Shown here: positions 28,913 through 38,519 of the stretch, piece after piece | Layout of the letters: every line of letters starts with the position of its first letter | Numbering within the stretch: position 1 is the stretch's first letter | Source of the DNA: Planctellipticum variicoloris | Lineage (GTDB): Bacteria > Planctomycetota > Planctomycetia > Planctomycetales > Planctomycetaceae | Assembly (NCBI RefSeq): GCF_030622045.1 | Contig: NZ_CP130886.1 | Coordinates: 5,650,001 to 5,714,000 of the forward strand | Direction of reading: 5' to 3' | Length of the DNA stretch: 64,000 nucleotides | Made by a program: the position numbers and the translations under genes | The notes under the pieces: model-generated | Seen by the model: only the letters and a program-made list of their open reading frames with translations | Told to the model about the DNA's origin: nothing | Database searches by the model: none

Positions 28913-28950
28913 GGGTGGCCGGGGCTGGAGCGTGTTCGCGAAGCCCCGGA
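28913..28950 (+). repeat. 38-bp dispersed repeat, copy 1
   Basis: It begins GGGTGGCCGGGGCTGGAGCG and ends GCGAAGCCCCGGA. It matches the reverse complement of 38374-38411 at 37 of 38 positions. It ends 19 bp before the birA start codon, so it is part of that gene's leader if the two genes are co-transcribed. Confidence 0.9.
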
Positions 28951-28969
28951 AGTCGGGGCGGAACATACG

Positions 28970-29776
28970 ATGACTGGCAGCCCCGCGGAGCACGAGTCCG
29001 CTCTCAATGATCTCGTCGAACAGACGTGTCTGCGGTCGGTCGAGTGGCTGCCGGAGGTCGTGTCGACGAATACGCTGGCGCTGCAGCAGGCGGCGGACGT
29101 CGCCGCCGACCAGTTGCCGCGACTCTTCTGGGCGGATCGGCAGACGGCCGGGCGAGGGCGGGGAACGAATGCGTGGTGGTCGAGTGAGGGCTCGCTGACG
29201 TTTTCCGTTCTGCTGGCCCCCAGTGCCTGGGGATTGCCGGAGGCCGCCTGGCCGCAAGTCTCCCTGGCGACAGGCGTCGCCGTCTGCGAGGCGCTGGGAG
29301 AACTGTTTCCCGGCCTGCCCGTGGGGGTCAAGTGGCCGAACGACGTGTTCTGCCGGGGACGGAAGCTCGGGGGGATTCTGCTGGAGCCGAGCGATCGCGT
29401 TGCGGACCGGCTGGTGATCGGAATCGGCCTGAATGTGAATAATTCGTTGACGGGTGCGCCGGACGCGATTCGGATTCTCGCGACAAGCCTGTGTGACGAG
29501 TCGGGGGGGGCGACAGCCCGAGAGGTGATTCTGACGCGTGTCCTTCAGGCGTTGGATCGAATGTGTCAGCGGCTGGCGGTCGGGGACATCGACTGGCCGG
29601 TCGAGTGGAGTCGCCACTGTGTTCTGACCGGGCGGCGAATCCAAGTGACGGCAGGTGACCGGGTAATTGAGGGGGTCTGCGCCGGCATCGACGAAATGGG
29701 CGCGTTGCGCGTCGGGACACTGACGGGAATCGAGCGGTGTCTGGGAGGGACCGTGCGCGTGATTTCCGAGGTGTGA
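28970..29776 (+). CDS. birA: biotin-[acetyl-CoA carboxylase] ligase, monofunctional
   Basis: 268 residues. It activates biotin with ATP and attaches it to the carrier-domain lysine of biotin enzymes. The biotinyl-AMP loop GRGRGTNAW (61-69), KWPNDVFC (121-128) and RKLGGILLE with the catalytic Lys (about 132) are intact, and the C-terminal SH3-like domain ends the protein. The N-terminal helix-turn-helix of E. coli BirA is missing, so it does not repress transcription. Its most obvious substrate is the pyruvate carboxylase encoded just upstream. Confidence 0.95.
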   Translation: MTGSPAEHESALNDLVEQTCLRSVEWLPEVVSTNTLALQQAADVAADQLPRLFWADRQTAGRGRGTNAWWSSEGSLTFSVLLAPSAWGLPEAAWPQVSLATGVAVCEALGELFPGLPVGVKWPNDVFCRGRKLGGILLEPSDRVADRLVIGIGLNVNNSLTGAPDAIRILATSLCDESGGATAREVILTRVLQALDRMCQRLAVGDIDWPVEWSRHCVLTGRRIQVTAGDRVIEGVCAGIDEMGALRVGTLTGIERCLGGTVRVISEV

Positions 29777-30225
29777 AACGGGCGTCGTCGATTGCAGAAA
29801 ACCCCTGTCTGGCAGGCTGTAACGCACGAAAAGCCGGGTTCCCAGGAGTGGGAAACGGAGTTCAGAAATTCTTCTGGAAATCCATAAAAAAGGCTTTAAT
29901 CTTGCTGGTGTTCGTGCGATAACCGTCGTCAAGTGGTTTGGCATAGGCGGAACCACCCGGAAGACGACGAACGGAACTCACACAACACTCATCGGCAGCC
30001 CGATCGTGCTGGGCGGCCCTCCCTGAGGGGGAGTGCAGGTGTGGCGGAATGCGTCGGGAATTCAAACGTCGAGGTCAGCCGCCGTCGGGGTGCGGAGACC
30101 GGAAATAGTGAGAATCGCGAGACGGTCTGGTTTGCGGTCGGTCCCCTCTTCCACGCCCGTTCCAGGGCAGCCTTTCGATTGCATCGGTTTCTCTCGGAGC
30201 CGCTTCGGCTCGCAGAAGGATGACT
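29777..30225. other. intergenic region before the RRM gene
   Basis: About 450 bp with no supportable gene. It must contain the promoter and a possibly long leader for the RNA-binding protein. A purine-rich stretch near 30098-30122 may be a decayed heptamer array. No riboswitch or sRNA fold could be identified by eye. Confidence 0.5.
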
Positions 30226-30630
30226 ATGGCTAAGAATCTTTATGTCGGAAACCTCCCCTACCAGACGACCGCGGATGACCTTCGCGAAGCGTTCTCCGCG
30301 TTCGGGACCGTGACCCGCGCCCAGGTGGTGTCGGATCGCGAAACCGGCCGGTCACGGGGATTTGGTTTCGTCGAAATGTCGGACGGGGCCGAGCAGGCTG
30401 TTGAAGGACTGAATGGCGCTCCCTTTCAGGGACGCACGCTGACCGTCAATGAAGCTCGTCCGCGTGAAGAACGCAGCGGCGGCGGTGGCGGTGGATACGG
30501 CGGTGGTGGCGGCGGAGGATCCCGCGGCGGTTCCCGCGGTGGTGGCGGCGGCTACGGCGGTGGTGGTGGCGGCGGCTACGGTGGCGGCGGCGGTGGATAT
30601 GGCGGCGGTGGCGGCGGTGGCCGTTACTAA
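30226..30630 (+). CDS. glycine-rich RRM RNA-binding protein
   Basis: 134 residues. One RRM (about 1-80) with RNP2 LYVGNL and RNP1 GRSRGFGFVEM, followed by a low-complexity tail (about 84-134) of Gly runs with Tyr, Arg and Ser, ending GGGRY. This is the layout of the cyanobacterial Rbp proteins and plant glycine-rich RNA-binding proteins, often tied to cold or stress responses and RNA chaperoning. The second ATG (30226) is preferred because AGAAGG lies 6 nt before it; the ATG at 30220 would abut the Shine-Dalgarno. A strong terminator follows. Confidence 0.93.
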   Translation: MAKNLYVGNLPYQTTADDLREAFSAFGTVTRAQVVSDRETGRSRGFGFVEMSDGAEQAVEGLNGAPFQGRTLTVNEARPREERSGGGGGGYGGGGGGGSRGGSRGGGGGYGGGGGGGYGGGGGGYGGGGGGGRY

Positions 30631-30668
30631 GCCAGACACAGCCTCGCGGTTCACAACGCGATTATGAC

Positions 30669-30702
30669 AACCCCGGCAGCCCCCGACCTGCCGGGGTTTT
30701 TT
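30669..30702 (+). terminator. rho-independent terminator of the RRM gene
   Basis: An 11-bp stem AACCCCGGCAG/CTGCCGGGGTT with a short loop followed by TTTTTT, 39 bp after the stop codon. Confidence 0.95.
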
Positions 30703-30789
30703 CGTGGACCCGCCAAACCGACGCGGGATTGACGGATCGCCGCCTTAGGGAGTAATTCACCGACCTGTTCAGGGGTTGCAGGAATTCCC

Positions 30790-31629
30790 ATGTCTCGCGA
30801 AGCCGCAAAGCCGCTGATTGTGTGCTGCCTCGTAGTCGCCGGCTGCGCCTCGCTGGGTCCGCTGTCGCCACTCCGTCCCGTCGAGCGAAGCCTGCTGTTC
30901 CATCCCGCGGCCTGGCCCCAGGGAGAATGGGAGCCCGACGGTTTGACTCCCGAAGATGCCTGGTTCACGGCCGCCGACGGAACCCGCCTGCACGGCTGGT
31001 ATGTCGATCATCCCGAACCGCGTGGCGTGGCGCTGCTCTGCCACGGAAACGCGGGGAATATCTCCGGTCTCGCCGAGACGCTGCAGATTCTGAATCAGCG
31101 GCATGGTCTGGCGGTCCTGGCCTTCGACTATCGCGGTTACGGTCGGAGCGAGGGGAAGCCGTCCGAGGCGGGGATTTTGCAGGATGCCCGCGCCGCACGG
31201 ACCTGGCTCGCCCGACGGGCGGGCGTGGCGGAGTCCGACGTGACGCTGATGGGCGTCTCGCTCGGCGGAGGGGTGGCGGTCGACCTGGCCCAGGACGGGG
31301 CCCGGGGGCTGGTGCTGGCGAGCACGTTTACCTCGTTGCCGGCGGCAGCCAAGCACCATTTTTCCTGGCTGCCAACCGGCTCAATGATGACGTTCCGGAT
31401 GAATTCGCTGGAAAAGATCCGCAACTACCCGGGGCCGGTGCTGATCAGTCACGGCGACGCGGACGAAGTCATTCCGTTTGCGCACGGGCAGCAGCTCTAC
31501 GAAGCGGCGCCGGGCGAGAAGACCTTCTTTCGCGTTCCCGGCGGTCACCACAACGATCCGCAACCCGAAGAATACCGGGTGGCGTTTGACGCGTTTCTCG
31601 AGCGGCTGCCGCCGATGAGCAGACGGTGA
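30790..31629 (+). CDS. lipoprotein alpha/beta hydrolase
   Basis: 279 residues. A lipoprotein-type signal (lipobox VAGC, Cys19) precedes an alpha/beta-hydrolase fold of the BEM46/ABHD13-like group. Oxyanion block LLCHGNAGN, nucleophile elbow GVSLGGG (Ser about 157), acid in SHGDADEVIP and His in VPGGHHNDP are all present. It is probably an envelope-attached esterase or peptidase-like hydrolase with unknown substrate. It is convergent with the sulfatase gene, 11 bp apart. Confidence 0.85.
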   Translation: MSREAAKPLIVCCLVVAGCASLGPLSPLRPVERSLLFHPAAWPQGEWEPDGLTPEDAWFTAADGTRLHGWYVDHPEPRGVALLCHGNAGNISGLAETLQILNQRHGLAVLAFDYRGYGRSEGKPSEAGILQDARAARTWLARRAGVAESDVTLMGVSLGGGVAVDLAQDGARGLVLASTFTSLPAAAKHHFSWLPTGSMMTFRMNSLEKIRNYPGPVLISHGDADEVIPFAHGQQLYEAAPGEKTFFRVPGGHHNDPQPEEYRVAFDAFLERLPPMSRR

Positions 31630-31640
31630 TCGCGAATTGC

Positions 31641-33089
31641 TCAGCGTTGCTTTCTGTCCTCGGGATTTGCACTCGCTGCATAGTCGGCGATCGATTTTCG
31701 CAGCTCCGCGACCGTGTCCTTGTGAGCTGGGTCGTTAATGAGATTGCGGGCCTCCTGCGGATCGGCCTGCAGGTCGTAGAGCTGTTCTCCCTTCCTGCCG
31801 GCGTCCCAGCTTGTGAACCTCCAGCGGGGAGTGCGGACGCTGTAGCCGTCGACCTTACCGCGTCGCACTTGTGTGTATGCGGCCGGTTTGACGGTGGCCT
31901 GCGCGTCCTGCAGTACGGGGCGGAGGCTGACTCCGTCGAGATAGTCGGGCGCCTTCAGGCCGCACAAGTCTGCGAGCGTCGGGTAGAGGTCGACCAGTTC
32001 GGCGAGAGCCGGCGTCGACTTGCCGTTCGCCGCAGCGCCGGGGGCGGCGATGATCAGGGGGACGTGGGCCGAGTTTTCGAACAGGCTCATTTTCTGCCAG
32101 AGGCCGTGCTGGTACATGTGATAACCGTGGTCGCTGGTCATCACGATCACGGTCTTGTCGGCCAGCCCGAGCCGGTCGAGAGTGGCGACAACGCGACCGA
32201 CCTGAGCGTCCATAAATGAGATCGAGGCCCAGTACGCCTGGATCGCCTCGCGACGCAGATCGTCGGACAGCGCTTCCTGGTCTTTCTTCGCGCTGGCGTA
32301 GGCCAGCGGCGGCACCCGTTCTTTGTCGTCCGCCGAAAGTTCGGGCAGCGTGATGCCGGACGTGGGGTAGCCTTTGAAATAGGATTTCGGCGCGACGTAG
32401 GGCGTATGCGGCCGATAGAAGCCGACCGCCAGAAAGAACGGCTGATCCTTGTGCTCTTCCAGCAGGCTTTCCGCCGCGGTCGCCGCCAGTCCGTCGGTCT
32501 GCTCTTCGTCGGCGCCTTCCGCGGCGAGCCAGCTCAGCGTGCCGCCGTAGCTGCCGGGAGTGAGCGTGAAGATCTTGTTTTCCTCGGCTTTGTCGCGGCC
32601 GGCGGGATTCACGACGAAGTTCCAGGACTTGTCGTCGTCGAGTCCGCTGGTGCCGATCTGACCCGGGACGCCGTAGTGATACAGCTTGCCGACGCGTGCC
32701 GAGAAGTAGCCGTTGTTCTTGAACAGTTCGGGGAGGGTGACGGTGTCGGGGATGAAGTCGCGGAAGTGGGGCGTGGGGCGGTATTGGGTGGAGAACCGCG
32801 CCCCTCCCGGATTGGTGTGAATCTGCGTGGCGTTGGGACGCCGCCCGGTCAGGAACGAGCTCCGGCTCGGACTGCAGAGGGGGAACTGGCAGTAGGCTTG
32901 TTCGAACCGTACGCCGCGCTTCGCCAGAGCGTCGATGTGAGGCGTCTTGACGACGGGATGACCGTAGCACTGCAAGTCACAGTTCAGGTCGTCGGCGATC
33001 AGGAACAGGACGTTGAGCCGTTCCGCCGCGTGGAGATCGCGGGCGGCGCCAACGGCGAACAGGGTGAAGACCAGGCACCAGCGCAACAT
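31641..33089 (-). CDS. exported sulfatase, iduronate-2-sulfatase-like
   Basis: 482 residues from the ATG at 33089; GGGG lies 8 nt before it, while the ATG at 33098 would leave no spacing. Signal peptide ending LHAA. The N-terminal metal-site block NVLFLIADDLNCDLQCYGHP and the maturation motif CSPSRSSFLTGRRP are intact; its Cys is the formylglycine site. HTPYVAP and TSDHGYHMYQHGLWQK complete the active site. It probably removes sulfate from a polysaccharide outside the cytoplasm, a planctomycete hallmark. No anaerobic or aerobic sulfatase-maturing enzyme gene lies nearby. Confidence 0.92.
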   Translation of the reverse strand: MLRWCLVFTLFAVGAARDLHAAERLNVLFLIADDLNCDLQCYGHPVVKTPHIDALAKRGVRFEQAYCQFPLCSPSRSSFLTGRRPNATQIHTNPGGARFSTQYRPTPHFRDFIPDTVTLPELFKNNGYFSARVGKLYHYGVPGQIGTSGLDDDKSWNFVVNPAGRDKAEENKIFTLTPGSYGGTLSWLAAEGADEEQTDGLAATAAESLLEEHKDQPFFLAVGFYRPHTPYVAPKSYFKGYPTSGITLPELSADDKERVPPLAYASAKKDQEALSDDLRREAIQAYWASISFMDAQVGRVVATLDRLGLADKTVIVMTSDHGYHMYQHGLWQKMSLFENSAHVPLIIAAPGAAANGKSTPALAELVDLYPTLADLCGLKAPDYLDGVSLRPVLQDAQATVKPAAYTQVRRGKVDGYSVRTPRWRFTSWDAGRKGEQLYDLQADPQEARNLINDPAHKDTVAELRKSIADYAASANPEDRKQR

Positions 33090-33211
33090 GATGAGCATCC
33101 CCGAGTGTGGCAGCCGGTCGCCTCGCAGACCGCGGGCGACGCGTGCGTTCTCAGGAATTGTGCCCGTTCAAGGGGCATCGCACCACTGCCGATCCGGAAC
33201 AATCGGCGGGT

Positions 33212-35236
33212 TCAGCCCCCCTGAACGACTTCGCCCAGCGGAGGGGCGTCGCGATCGATGACGGTCTCCTCCACGGTCTTCCCCGGAACAAACGTGCCGG
33301 GCTTCAGTTGCGGTCCGGTCCGGTACTGGTTGAGGATCGCCGCGATCTGGTCGGCGTTCATGACTTCCTTTTCCAGCAGATCCCGCGTCAGGTGCTCGAC
33401 GACGTGCTTGCGGGAAAGCAGGATTTCATGAGCCGTGGTGTAGGCCTGATCGATGATCCGGCGGACTTCCAGATCGATCTCGCGAATCGTCTCCTCGCTG
33501 TGCTGATGATCGCCGGTGGAGTTCGCTCCACCCAGGAACGGCGAGCGCACAATTTCGCTGTAGTGGACCCGGCCGAGCTTGGGGCTCATGCCGAACTCGG
33601 TGACCATTCGCCGGGCCAGATCGGTGGCCCGCTGCAGGTCGTTGGACGGACCGGTCGAGCCTTCCTGGTAGATGATGTCCTCGGCGGCGATGCCTCCCAT
33701 CAGGACGCAGATCCGGTTCTGCAGTTCGGTCTTGGTGATAAGCTGCCGGTCTTCCTCGGGGCGCTGCATGGTGTAGCCCAGAGCGCCGATCCCGCGGGGG
33801 ATGATCGAGACCTTGTGGACCGGGTCGACATTGGGGAGCGTGCAGGCGACGAGCGCGTGGCCGATCTCGTGGTACGCGACCCGCTGCTTCTCTTCGTCGG
33901 GAATGATCCGGGTGGTTTTTTCGAGGCCGGCGACCACGCGTTCGATTCCCTCTTCGAACTCGACCGCGGTGACGCTGGTTTTATTCTTGCGGGCGGCGAG
34001 CAGGGCGGCTTCGTTGACGAGGTTCGCCAGGTCGGCCCCGACGAAGCCGGGGGTCAACCGGGCCAGGTGCTTGAGGTTCACCCCGTCATCGAGTTTCACC
34101 CGGCGGGCATGTACGACAAGAATCGCTTCGCGGCCTTTGATATCGGGACGATCGACGACGACGTGGCGATCGAACCGGCCCGGCCGCATCAGGGCGGGGT
34201 CGAGCGTGTCGGGACGGTTGGTCGCCGCCATGACGATCACGCTCTGCTCGGAGGAGAACCCGTCCATCTCGACCAGCAGGGCATTGAGGGTCTGATCCCG
34301 TTCGTCGTGGCCGCCGGGACCGCCTTCGCCCCGGCGTTTGCCGATGGCGTCCATTTCGTCGATGAAGATGATGCTGGGGGCCTTCTGCACGGCCTGAGCG
34401 AACAGATCCCGCACGCGGGAGGCGCCCACGCCGACGAACAGCTCGACGAAGTCCGAGCCGGACAGGCTGAAGAACGGCACGCCCGCTTCGCCCGCGACAG
34501 CTTTTGCGAGCAGCGTCTTGCCGGTCCCGGGAGGGCCGACGAGGAGGACGCCGTGAGGAATTCGTCCGCCGAGCGCCTGGTATTTTGCCGGGTTGCGGAG
34601 GAACTCGACAATTTCCCGCAGCTCTTCCAGCGGTTCGTCGATGCCGGCGACGTCGGCGAAGGTCACGCCGAGGTCTTCCTGGGCATACATCCGCCCTCGG
34701 CTGCGGCCGAAGGACATTGCACTCCCCGGCCCGCTCATCCGACGGAAGATGTAAAGGAAAAAGACCAGGAACATGACCGGGACGATCAGCAGATAAGCCA
34801 CCTGCTGCCAGTCGGGCGGCTGCGAAGCGCCGCGGTAGTTGATCTTGTTGGCCTCAAGCAGGTCGATGATCGACTTCTGGGACTCATCGCGAAGTCCCAC
34901 CGTGTGGACGGTGAAGGTCTTCGGCGTCGCCTTGGAATTGGAGGGCTGTCGCGGCAGATCCTGGAAGGTGATTGAGGCCGGAGTGATTTCCAGTTCGTAG
35001 ACGTTCGTCGGGTTCAGGGTTCCGTTGCGAATCTGGTCCTTGAATTCGCTGACGGTCAATTCCTGCCCGTTCCGGTTGCGCCCCCCGAAGGAGAACACCA
35101 GAGCCGAGATCACAATTCCGATCATCAGGAACCAGAACACATTGCTCGCCGGACCGCGTTCCGGCTTGCGGGGTGCAGGTTTGCGCGGCGGTTCGGGCGG
35201 GGCAGACGAACTGGATCCAGAATCGGAAGAAGCCAT
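33212..35236 (-). CDS. ftsH: ATP-dependent zinc metalloprotease FtsH
   Basis: 674 residues. An inner-membrane AAA protease that degrades misassembled membrane proteins and regulators. After a Ser/Pro-rich N-terminus come TM1 (about 32-50), a periplasmic domain (about 50-125) and TM2 ([17 protein letters not shown]). The AAA domain has Walker A GPPGTGKT, Walker [12 protein letters not shown] and [23 protein letters not shown]. Zinc site HEIGH follows, with the downstream Asp in [14 protein letters not shown]. Start at 35236: the frame is open further upstream, but that part has no FtsH features. Confidence 0.96.
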   Translation of the reverse strand: MASSDSGSSSSAPPEPPRKPAPRKPERGPASNVFWFLMIGIVISALVFSFGGRNRNGQELTVSEFKDQIRNGTLNPTNVYELEITPASITFQDLPRQPSNSKATPKTFTVHTVGLRDESQKSIIDLLEANKINYRGASQPPDWQQVAYLLIVPVMFLVFFLYIFRRMSGPGSAMSFGRSRGRMYAQEDLGVTFADVAGIDEPLEELREIVEFLRNPAKYQALGGRIPHGVLLVGPPGTGKTLLAKAVAGEAGVPFFSLSGSDFVELFVGVGASRVRDLFAQAVQKAPSIIFIDEMDAIGKRRGEGGPGGHDERDQTLNALLVEMDGFSSEQSVIVMAATNRPDTLDPALMRPGRFDRHVVVDRPDIKGREAILVVHARRVKLDDGVNLKHLARLTPGFVGADLANLVNEAALLAARKNKTSVTAVEFEEGIERVVAGLEKTTRIIPDEEKQRVAYHEIGHALVACTLPNVDPVHKVSIIPRGIGALGYTMQRPEEDRQLITKTELQNRICVLMGGIAAEDIIYQEGSTGPSNDLQRATDLARRMVTEFGMSPKLGRVHYSEIVRSPFLGGANSTGDHQHSEETIREIDLEVRRIIDQAYTTAHEILLSRKHVVEHLTRDLLEKEVMNADQIAAILNQYRTGPQLKPGTFVPGKTVEETVIDRDAPPLGEVVQGG

Positions 35237-35794
35237 CAGTCGGGAAATCCTGAAGAGCCGGGGCGTCCGGCGAGGTAGCCGACGGACGGGGGGTCGCTCG
35301 CCTCTGCGACGAGGCGACCACACAGCAATCATATCCCGCGATTGCGTCTCGCGGCAATTGGCCCCGTCACAGTGAACCGTCGCCGGAGGTCTTTCGACTC
35401 GACGTGGCGGCGGCGCTGAATCGGGCGGACAGACCGATTTGTCCAATTCCGCTGGCGCGCCGCATGCGATGTCTGAACGTCGTCTGGCAAACGCTACTCC
35501 GCGAACAAGGATTTCGCGAGAGTCGCAAGTCGTTTCTGAAAAGCACGTTACATCCTCCCAGGCGATCGCCGCGAACATTGGGAAGGAATTGGCGGCACGG
35601 CCAATGCACTGCGGAACTCGATGGACTTCGATGTTCCGGGCCAGGGTGGGCGACCTCGCGCCGCCCACTTCTTGATCATCGGAGTTCACGAGCGCGTGGG
35701 CGACCTGAGAGACCGCTGCCTGCTCTGATGTCGGGCGGGGACGCAGGGTTCGGAGAACCAGGCGTCCCCGCCTTGATTTCTAGCGAGTCAGGCG
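35237..35794. other. non-coding region upstream of ftsH
   Basis: About 560 bp without a supportable gene. It contains the ftsH promoter region and, at its right end, the hairpin that follows epmA. Nothing else stands out. Confidence 0.55.
35734..35772 (-). terminator. hairpin after epmA, probable terminator
   Basis: An 11-bp perfect stem GGCGGGGACGC/GCGTCCCCGCC with a 17-base loop, 22 bp past the epmA stop. It has no T-run, so it may only stabilise the 3' end. Confidence 0.55.
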
Positions 35795-36871
35795 TCAGGC
35801 CCGGGCCAGCGGAAACGCGAGGACCTCGTCGATCGACGTGCAGCCCAGCGCGAGCATGAACAGTCGATCGAGCCCCAGCGCCACGCCCGACGATTCCGGC
35901 AGCCCGGCTTCCATCACGTCCAGGAGCCGGCTCTCCCGCGGAAGCGGCCTCAATCCCGCGGCGAACCGCAGCGCCGACTGCTCGTCGATTCGCTGCCGCA
36001 GAATGCCGGCGTCGGTCAGCTCGTGGTAGCCATTGCACAGTTCGATGCCGTCGACGTACAGCTCGAACCGTTCGGCGACGGCCGGTCCGCCGGGAACGTC
36101 GCAACGCGTCTTCGCCAGTGCGGCCTGCGACGCCGGGTAGTCGAGCAGAAACGTCGGCCGGTCGCGTCCCAGTTGCGGCTCGACCAGCTCCGCCAGCAGA
36201 AAATTGAGCCAGCCGTCGCGATCGTCGTCCGCCAGACCGGGGGGCGGAACGAGACCGCGTCTGAGTGCCAAGGCAGCCAGATCCGTCTGCGCGGCGTCGA
36301 GGACGGTTCGACCGGCGTGTCGCAGAAATGCCTGGTCGTACGTCAGACGTTCGTAGGGGGCGGGCTCGCAGCCCTGTCGAACGGCCGTCGACTCCGATCC
36401 GTTTCGAACGGAAACGCCCGCCTGCAGGACGCTCCGCACCAGGTCTTCGGTCACCTGCATCTGGGCGTGGTGGTCGTCGCCAACACGGTACCACTCCAGC
36501 ATGGTGAATTCGGGATTGTGCCTCCGGCCGACTTCGCCGTTGCGGAAGGCCTTGCAGATCTGCCAGACCGCCGTCGCCCCGGCGGCCAGAACCCGCTTCA
36601 TGGCGAACTCGGGCGAGGTCTGCAGGTAGAGGGGCTGACCGCCCGCGGCCCACCGTTGAGGCTCCGGCAGCCAGTCGGCGACGAACGGTTCCAGCCAGGC
36701 ATCGACCACGATGTCATGCGACAGAAGCGGCGTTTCCAGTTCCCAGTAACCGCGATCGTCGAAGAACTGCCGGACAGTTCGCAACAGCCGCGCGCGCTGC
36801 TGAAGTGCGACAATCGAAGCCGTCGGCAGGGCGTTGTGATGGGCCGACTCGTCGCCGATGTCCGAAGTCAT
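35795..36871 (-). CDS. epmA: EF-P lysine aminoacylase, GenX/PoxA/YjeA type
   Basis: 358 residues. A short class II lysyl-tRNA-synthetase-like enzyme that lacks the anticodon-binding domain and attaches beta-lysine to elongation factor P. Class II motifs: VRQFFDDRGYWELETPLLS, the motif-2 block KAFRNGEVGRRHNPEFTMLEWYR, and SSGVALGLDRLFML for motif 3. YVDGIELCNGYHELTD is the amino-acid pocket. The start codon directly follows the hpnE stop (TGAATG), so the two are translationally coupled despite unrelated functions. EpmB and efp are not in the window. Confidence 0.92.
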   Translation of the reverse strand: MTSDIGDESAHHNALPTASIVALQQRARLLRTVRQFFDDRGYWELETPLLSHDIVVDAWLEPFVADWLPEPQRWAAGGQPLYLQTSPEFAMKRVLAAGATAVWQICKAFRNGEVGRRHNPEFTMLEWYRVGDDHHAQMQVTEDLVRSVLQAGVSVRNGSESTAVRQGCEPAPYERLTYDQAFLRHAGRTVLDAAQTDLAALALRRGLVPPPGLADDDRDGWLNFLLAELVEPQLGRDRPTFLLDYPASQAALAKTRCDVPGGPAVAERFELYVDGIELCNGYHELTDAGILRQRIDEQSALRFAAGLRPLPRESRLLDVMEAGLPESSGVALGLDRLFMLALGCTSIDEVLAFPLARA

Positions 36872-38299
36872 TCAGGATCTCTTATCCGCCAGGTCGGGGT
36901 CGCAAATTGGCAGCAGGGCGCGGGACAGAGGCGAAACGGGGAGATCGGGCTGCAGGAGCAAGTCAGACTGACCGCGACGACGAAGAATATTCTCCGCCGC
37001 CAGATAACCGCTGCGAACAGCCCCCTCCATCGTCGCAGGCCAGCCGGTCTGCGTCCAATCCCCGGAAAGCTGGATGCCGGGAACGAGCGTCTGCTGCGCA
37101 GGCCGCAGGGCTTCGCTCCCCGGCAGCGGCGAGAAAACCGCCCGCCGTTCGGTGACCTGCCGGCTATGGAGCAGCGCCGCCTGTGCGACCGCCGGCCAGA
37201 CCTGAGACAGTTCTGCGAGGACTTGCCGGAGAACATCAGCCTGGGATTGCCCGGCCAACATCCGGCTGGCGCTGATCACCACCTGGCAGTACCAGCTCCT
37301 GGGAGACCCCTCGACGGCCAGGCGTTCCCGCTGAAAAACCCATTGAACCAGGCGGTCGACGAAGACTGCATGCGGCAGATCGGTGACCGGACGGTCAAAC
37401 CACAGATGCACGCTGGTGATCGGAGCGGCTTCCAGTTCGGAAACGCCGCGGATCGCGGGATCGTCGGCCAGAACCGGCGGCAGCAGATCGAGCACGCGAA
37501 AGAACGGAACGGCCACGATCGCGTCCTTCGCGACGAGTCTCTCCCCCGAGCGCAGCTCCACGGACGGCGTCCCGTCGTCTGCCACATGTACGCGCTCCAC
37601 GCCGGTCGAGACCCGGACTTCCACCCCCTGTCCGATCAGCCACTGCAGCAGCGGCCCCGAATAGAGGTCGTCGAGCGGGACCGTCGGAATCTCGACCGTC
37701 CAGCCGTTGGCGTTGGTCAGGAACGAGTCGACAAAGACCTTTCGCGCAATCGGCACGCTGATCCGGTCCAGCGTTTCGCTCAGGGCGCTGACCAGCACGA
37801 CTTCCCAGAAACGACGCACGGCCCGCGGCGGCTGTCGATGACGCTCCAGCCACGCGGCGAAAGTCTCGCCACGTTCCACGCCGGCCGCCGGGTCGGCCAG
37901 GGCGCGCAGGCCCAGCGCCAGTGCCAGTTTGTCGCTCCAGCCCAGATAGGACAGCCCGGCGAACGCCCGCGCCAGATGGAGCGGCGCCGGCAGGCGATCG
38001 GCCGCAAAACGGTGGTCCCGGCCGTCGGGACCGATGAAGTGCAGACACTCCGCCGCCCGGAAGTACGGCGCCAGGCCGGTCAGCCGGCAGAAGTGCAGAA
38101 AGTTCGTGCAGCAGCCCATCGCCACGTGCTGGCAGTTGTCGACGAACTCTCCCGAGCCCGCATCCTGAAACGAACTGGCCCGCCCACCCAGCCGCGGGCG
38201 AGATTCGAGCACCACGGACTGCACGCCATGCACGGCGAGACCCGCCGCGGCGGCCAGACCGGCGAGACCGCCGCCAACAATAATGACCGAATCCGACAT
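36872..38299 (-). CDS. hpnE: hydroxysqualene dehydroxylase HpnE (FAD-dependent)
   Basis: 475 residues. FAD-binding amine-oxidase family; the dinucleotide motif IIVGGGLAGLAAAAGLA starts at residue 6 and is followed by ESRPRLGGRASSFQD. The block EFVDNCQHVAMGCCTNFLHFC and the C-terminal LSGDWTQTGWPATMEGAVRSGYLAA are typical of HpnE. This enzyme reduces hydroxysqualene to squalene in the HpnCDE route used by hopanoid- and sterol-making bacteria. hpnC and hpnD are not in the window. Carotenoid desaturases are the main alternative. Confidence 0.85.
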   Translation of the reverse strand: MSDSVIIVGGGLAGLAAAAGLAVHGVQSVVLESRPRLGGRASSFQDAGSGEFVDNCQHVAMGCCTNFLHFCRLTGLAPYFRAAECLHFIGPDGRDHRFAADRLPAPLHLARAFAGLSYLGWSDKLALALGLRALADPAAGVERGETFAAWLERHRQPPRAVRRFWEVVLVSALSETLDRISVPIARKVFVDSFLTNANGWTVEIPTVPLDDLYSGPLLQWLIGQGVEVRVSTGVERVHVADDGTPSVELRSGERLVAKDAIVAVPFFRVLDLLPPVLADDPAIRGVSELEAAPITSVHLWFDRPVTDLPHAVFVDRLVQWVFQRERLAVEGSPRSWYCQVVISASRMLAGQSQADVLRQVLAELSQVWPAVAQAALLHSRQVTERRAVFSPLPGSEALRPAQQTLVPGIQLSGDWTQTGWPATMEGAVRSGYLAAENILRRRGQSDLLLQPDLPVSPLSRALLPICDPDLADKRS

Positions 38300-38373
38300 G
38301 CGGCGCTATCGACCTGATTGAGACTGAAACTTTGGACGTCGGGCCAGACCGCAGGGAAGCCCCGGTTCGGCGC

Positions 38374-38411
38374 TCCGGGGCTTCGCGAAGACGCTCCAGC
38401 CCCGGCCACCC
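38374..38411 (-). repeat. 38-bp dispersed repeat, copy 2
   Basis: Reverse complement of 28913-28950 with one mismatch. It lies in the divergent region between hpnE and comF. The adjacent AAGCCCCGG (38358) pairs with CCGGGGCTT inside the repeat and extends the hairpin. Confidence 0.9.
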
Positions 38412-38519
38412 GTTCAAGACTGTGTTCGAACCTGCCTCTACTGACCGGTCCGACGAGCCGGTATCCTAGCGGGTGATTTCCTGGCGGTAACGCGAGTCCC
38501 CCGGATTTTCGGAGGCAGC

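Noticed and set aside
24448-29956. A very long open frame on the minus strand opposite the pyruvate carboxylase, biotin ligase and lipoprotein genes
   Set aside because: It is antisense to genes with clear motifs, has a proline/arginine-rich composition typical of the complement of GC-rich codons, and has no domain. The real gene in this frame (the GT9 protein) ends its coding at the ATG at 24447.
29777-30225. Cold-shock or riboswitch leader before the RRM gene
   Set aside because: No conserved motif or convincing fold could be found by eye; left as unexplained non-coding DNA.
30449-30667. Alanine/valine-rich frame overlapping the glycine-rich tail of the RRM protein
   Set aside because: It is a +1 shadow of the GGN repeat codons.
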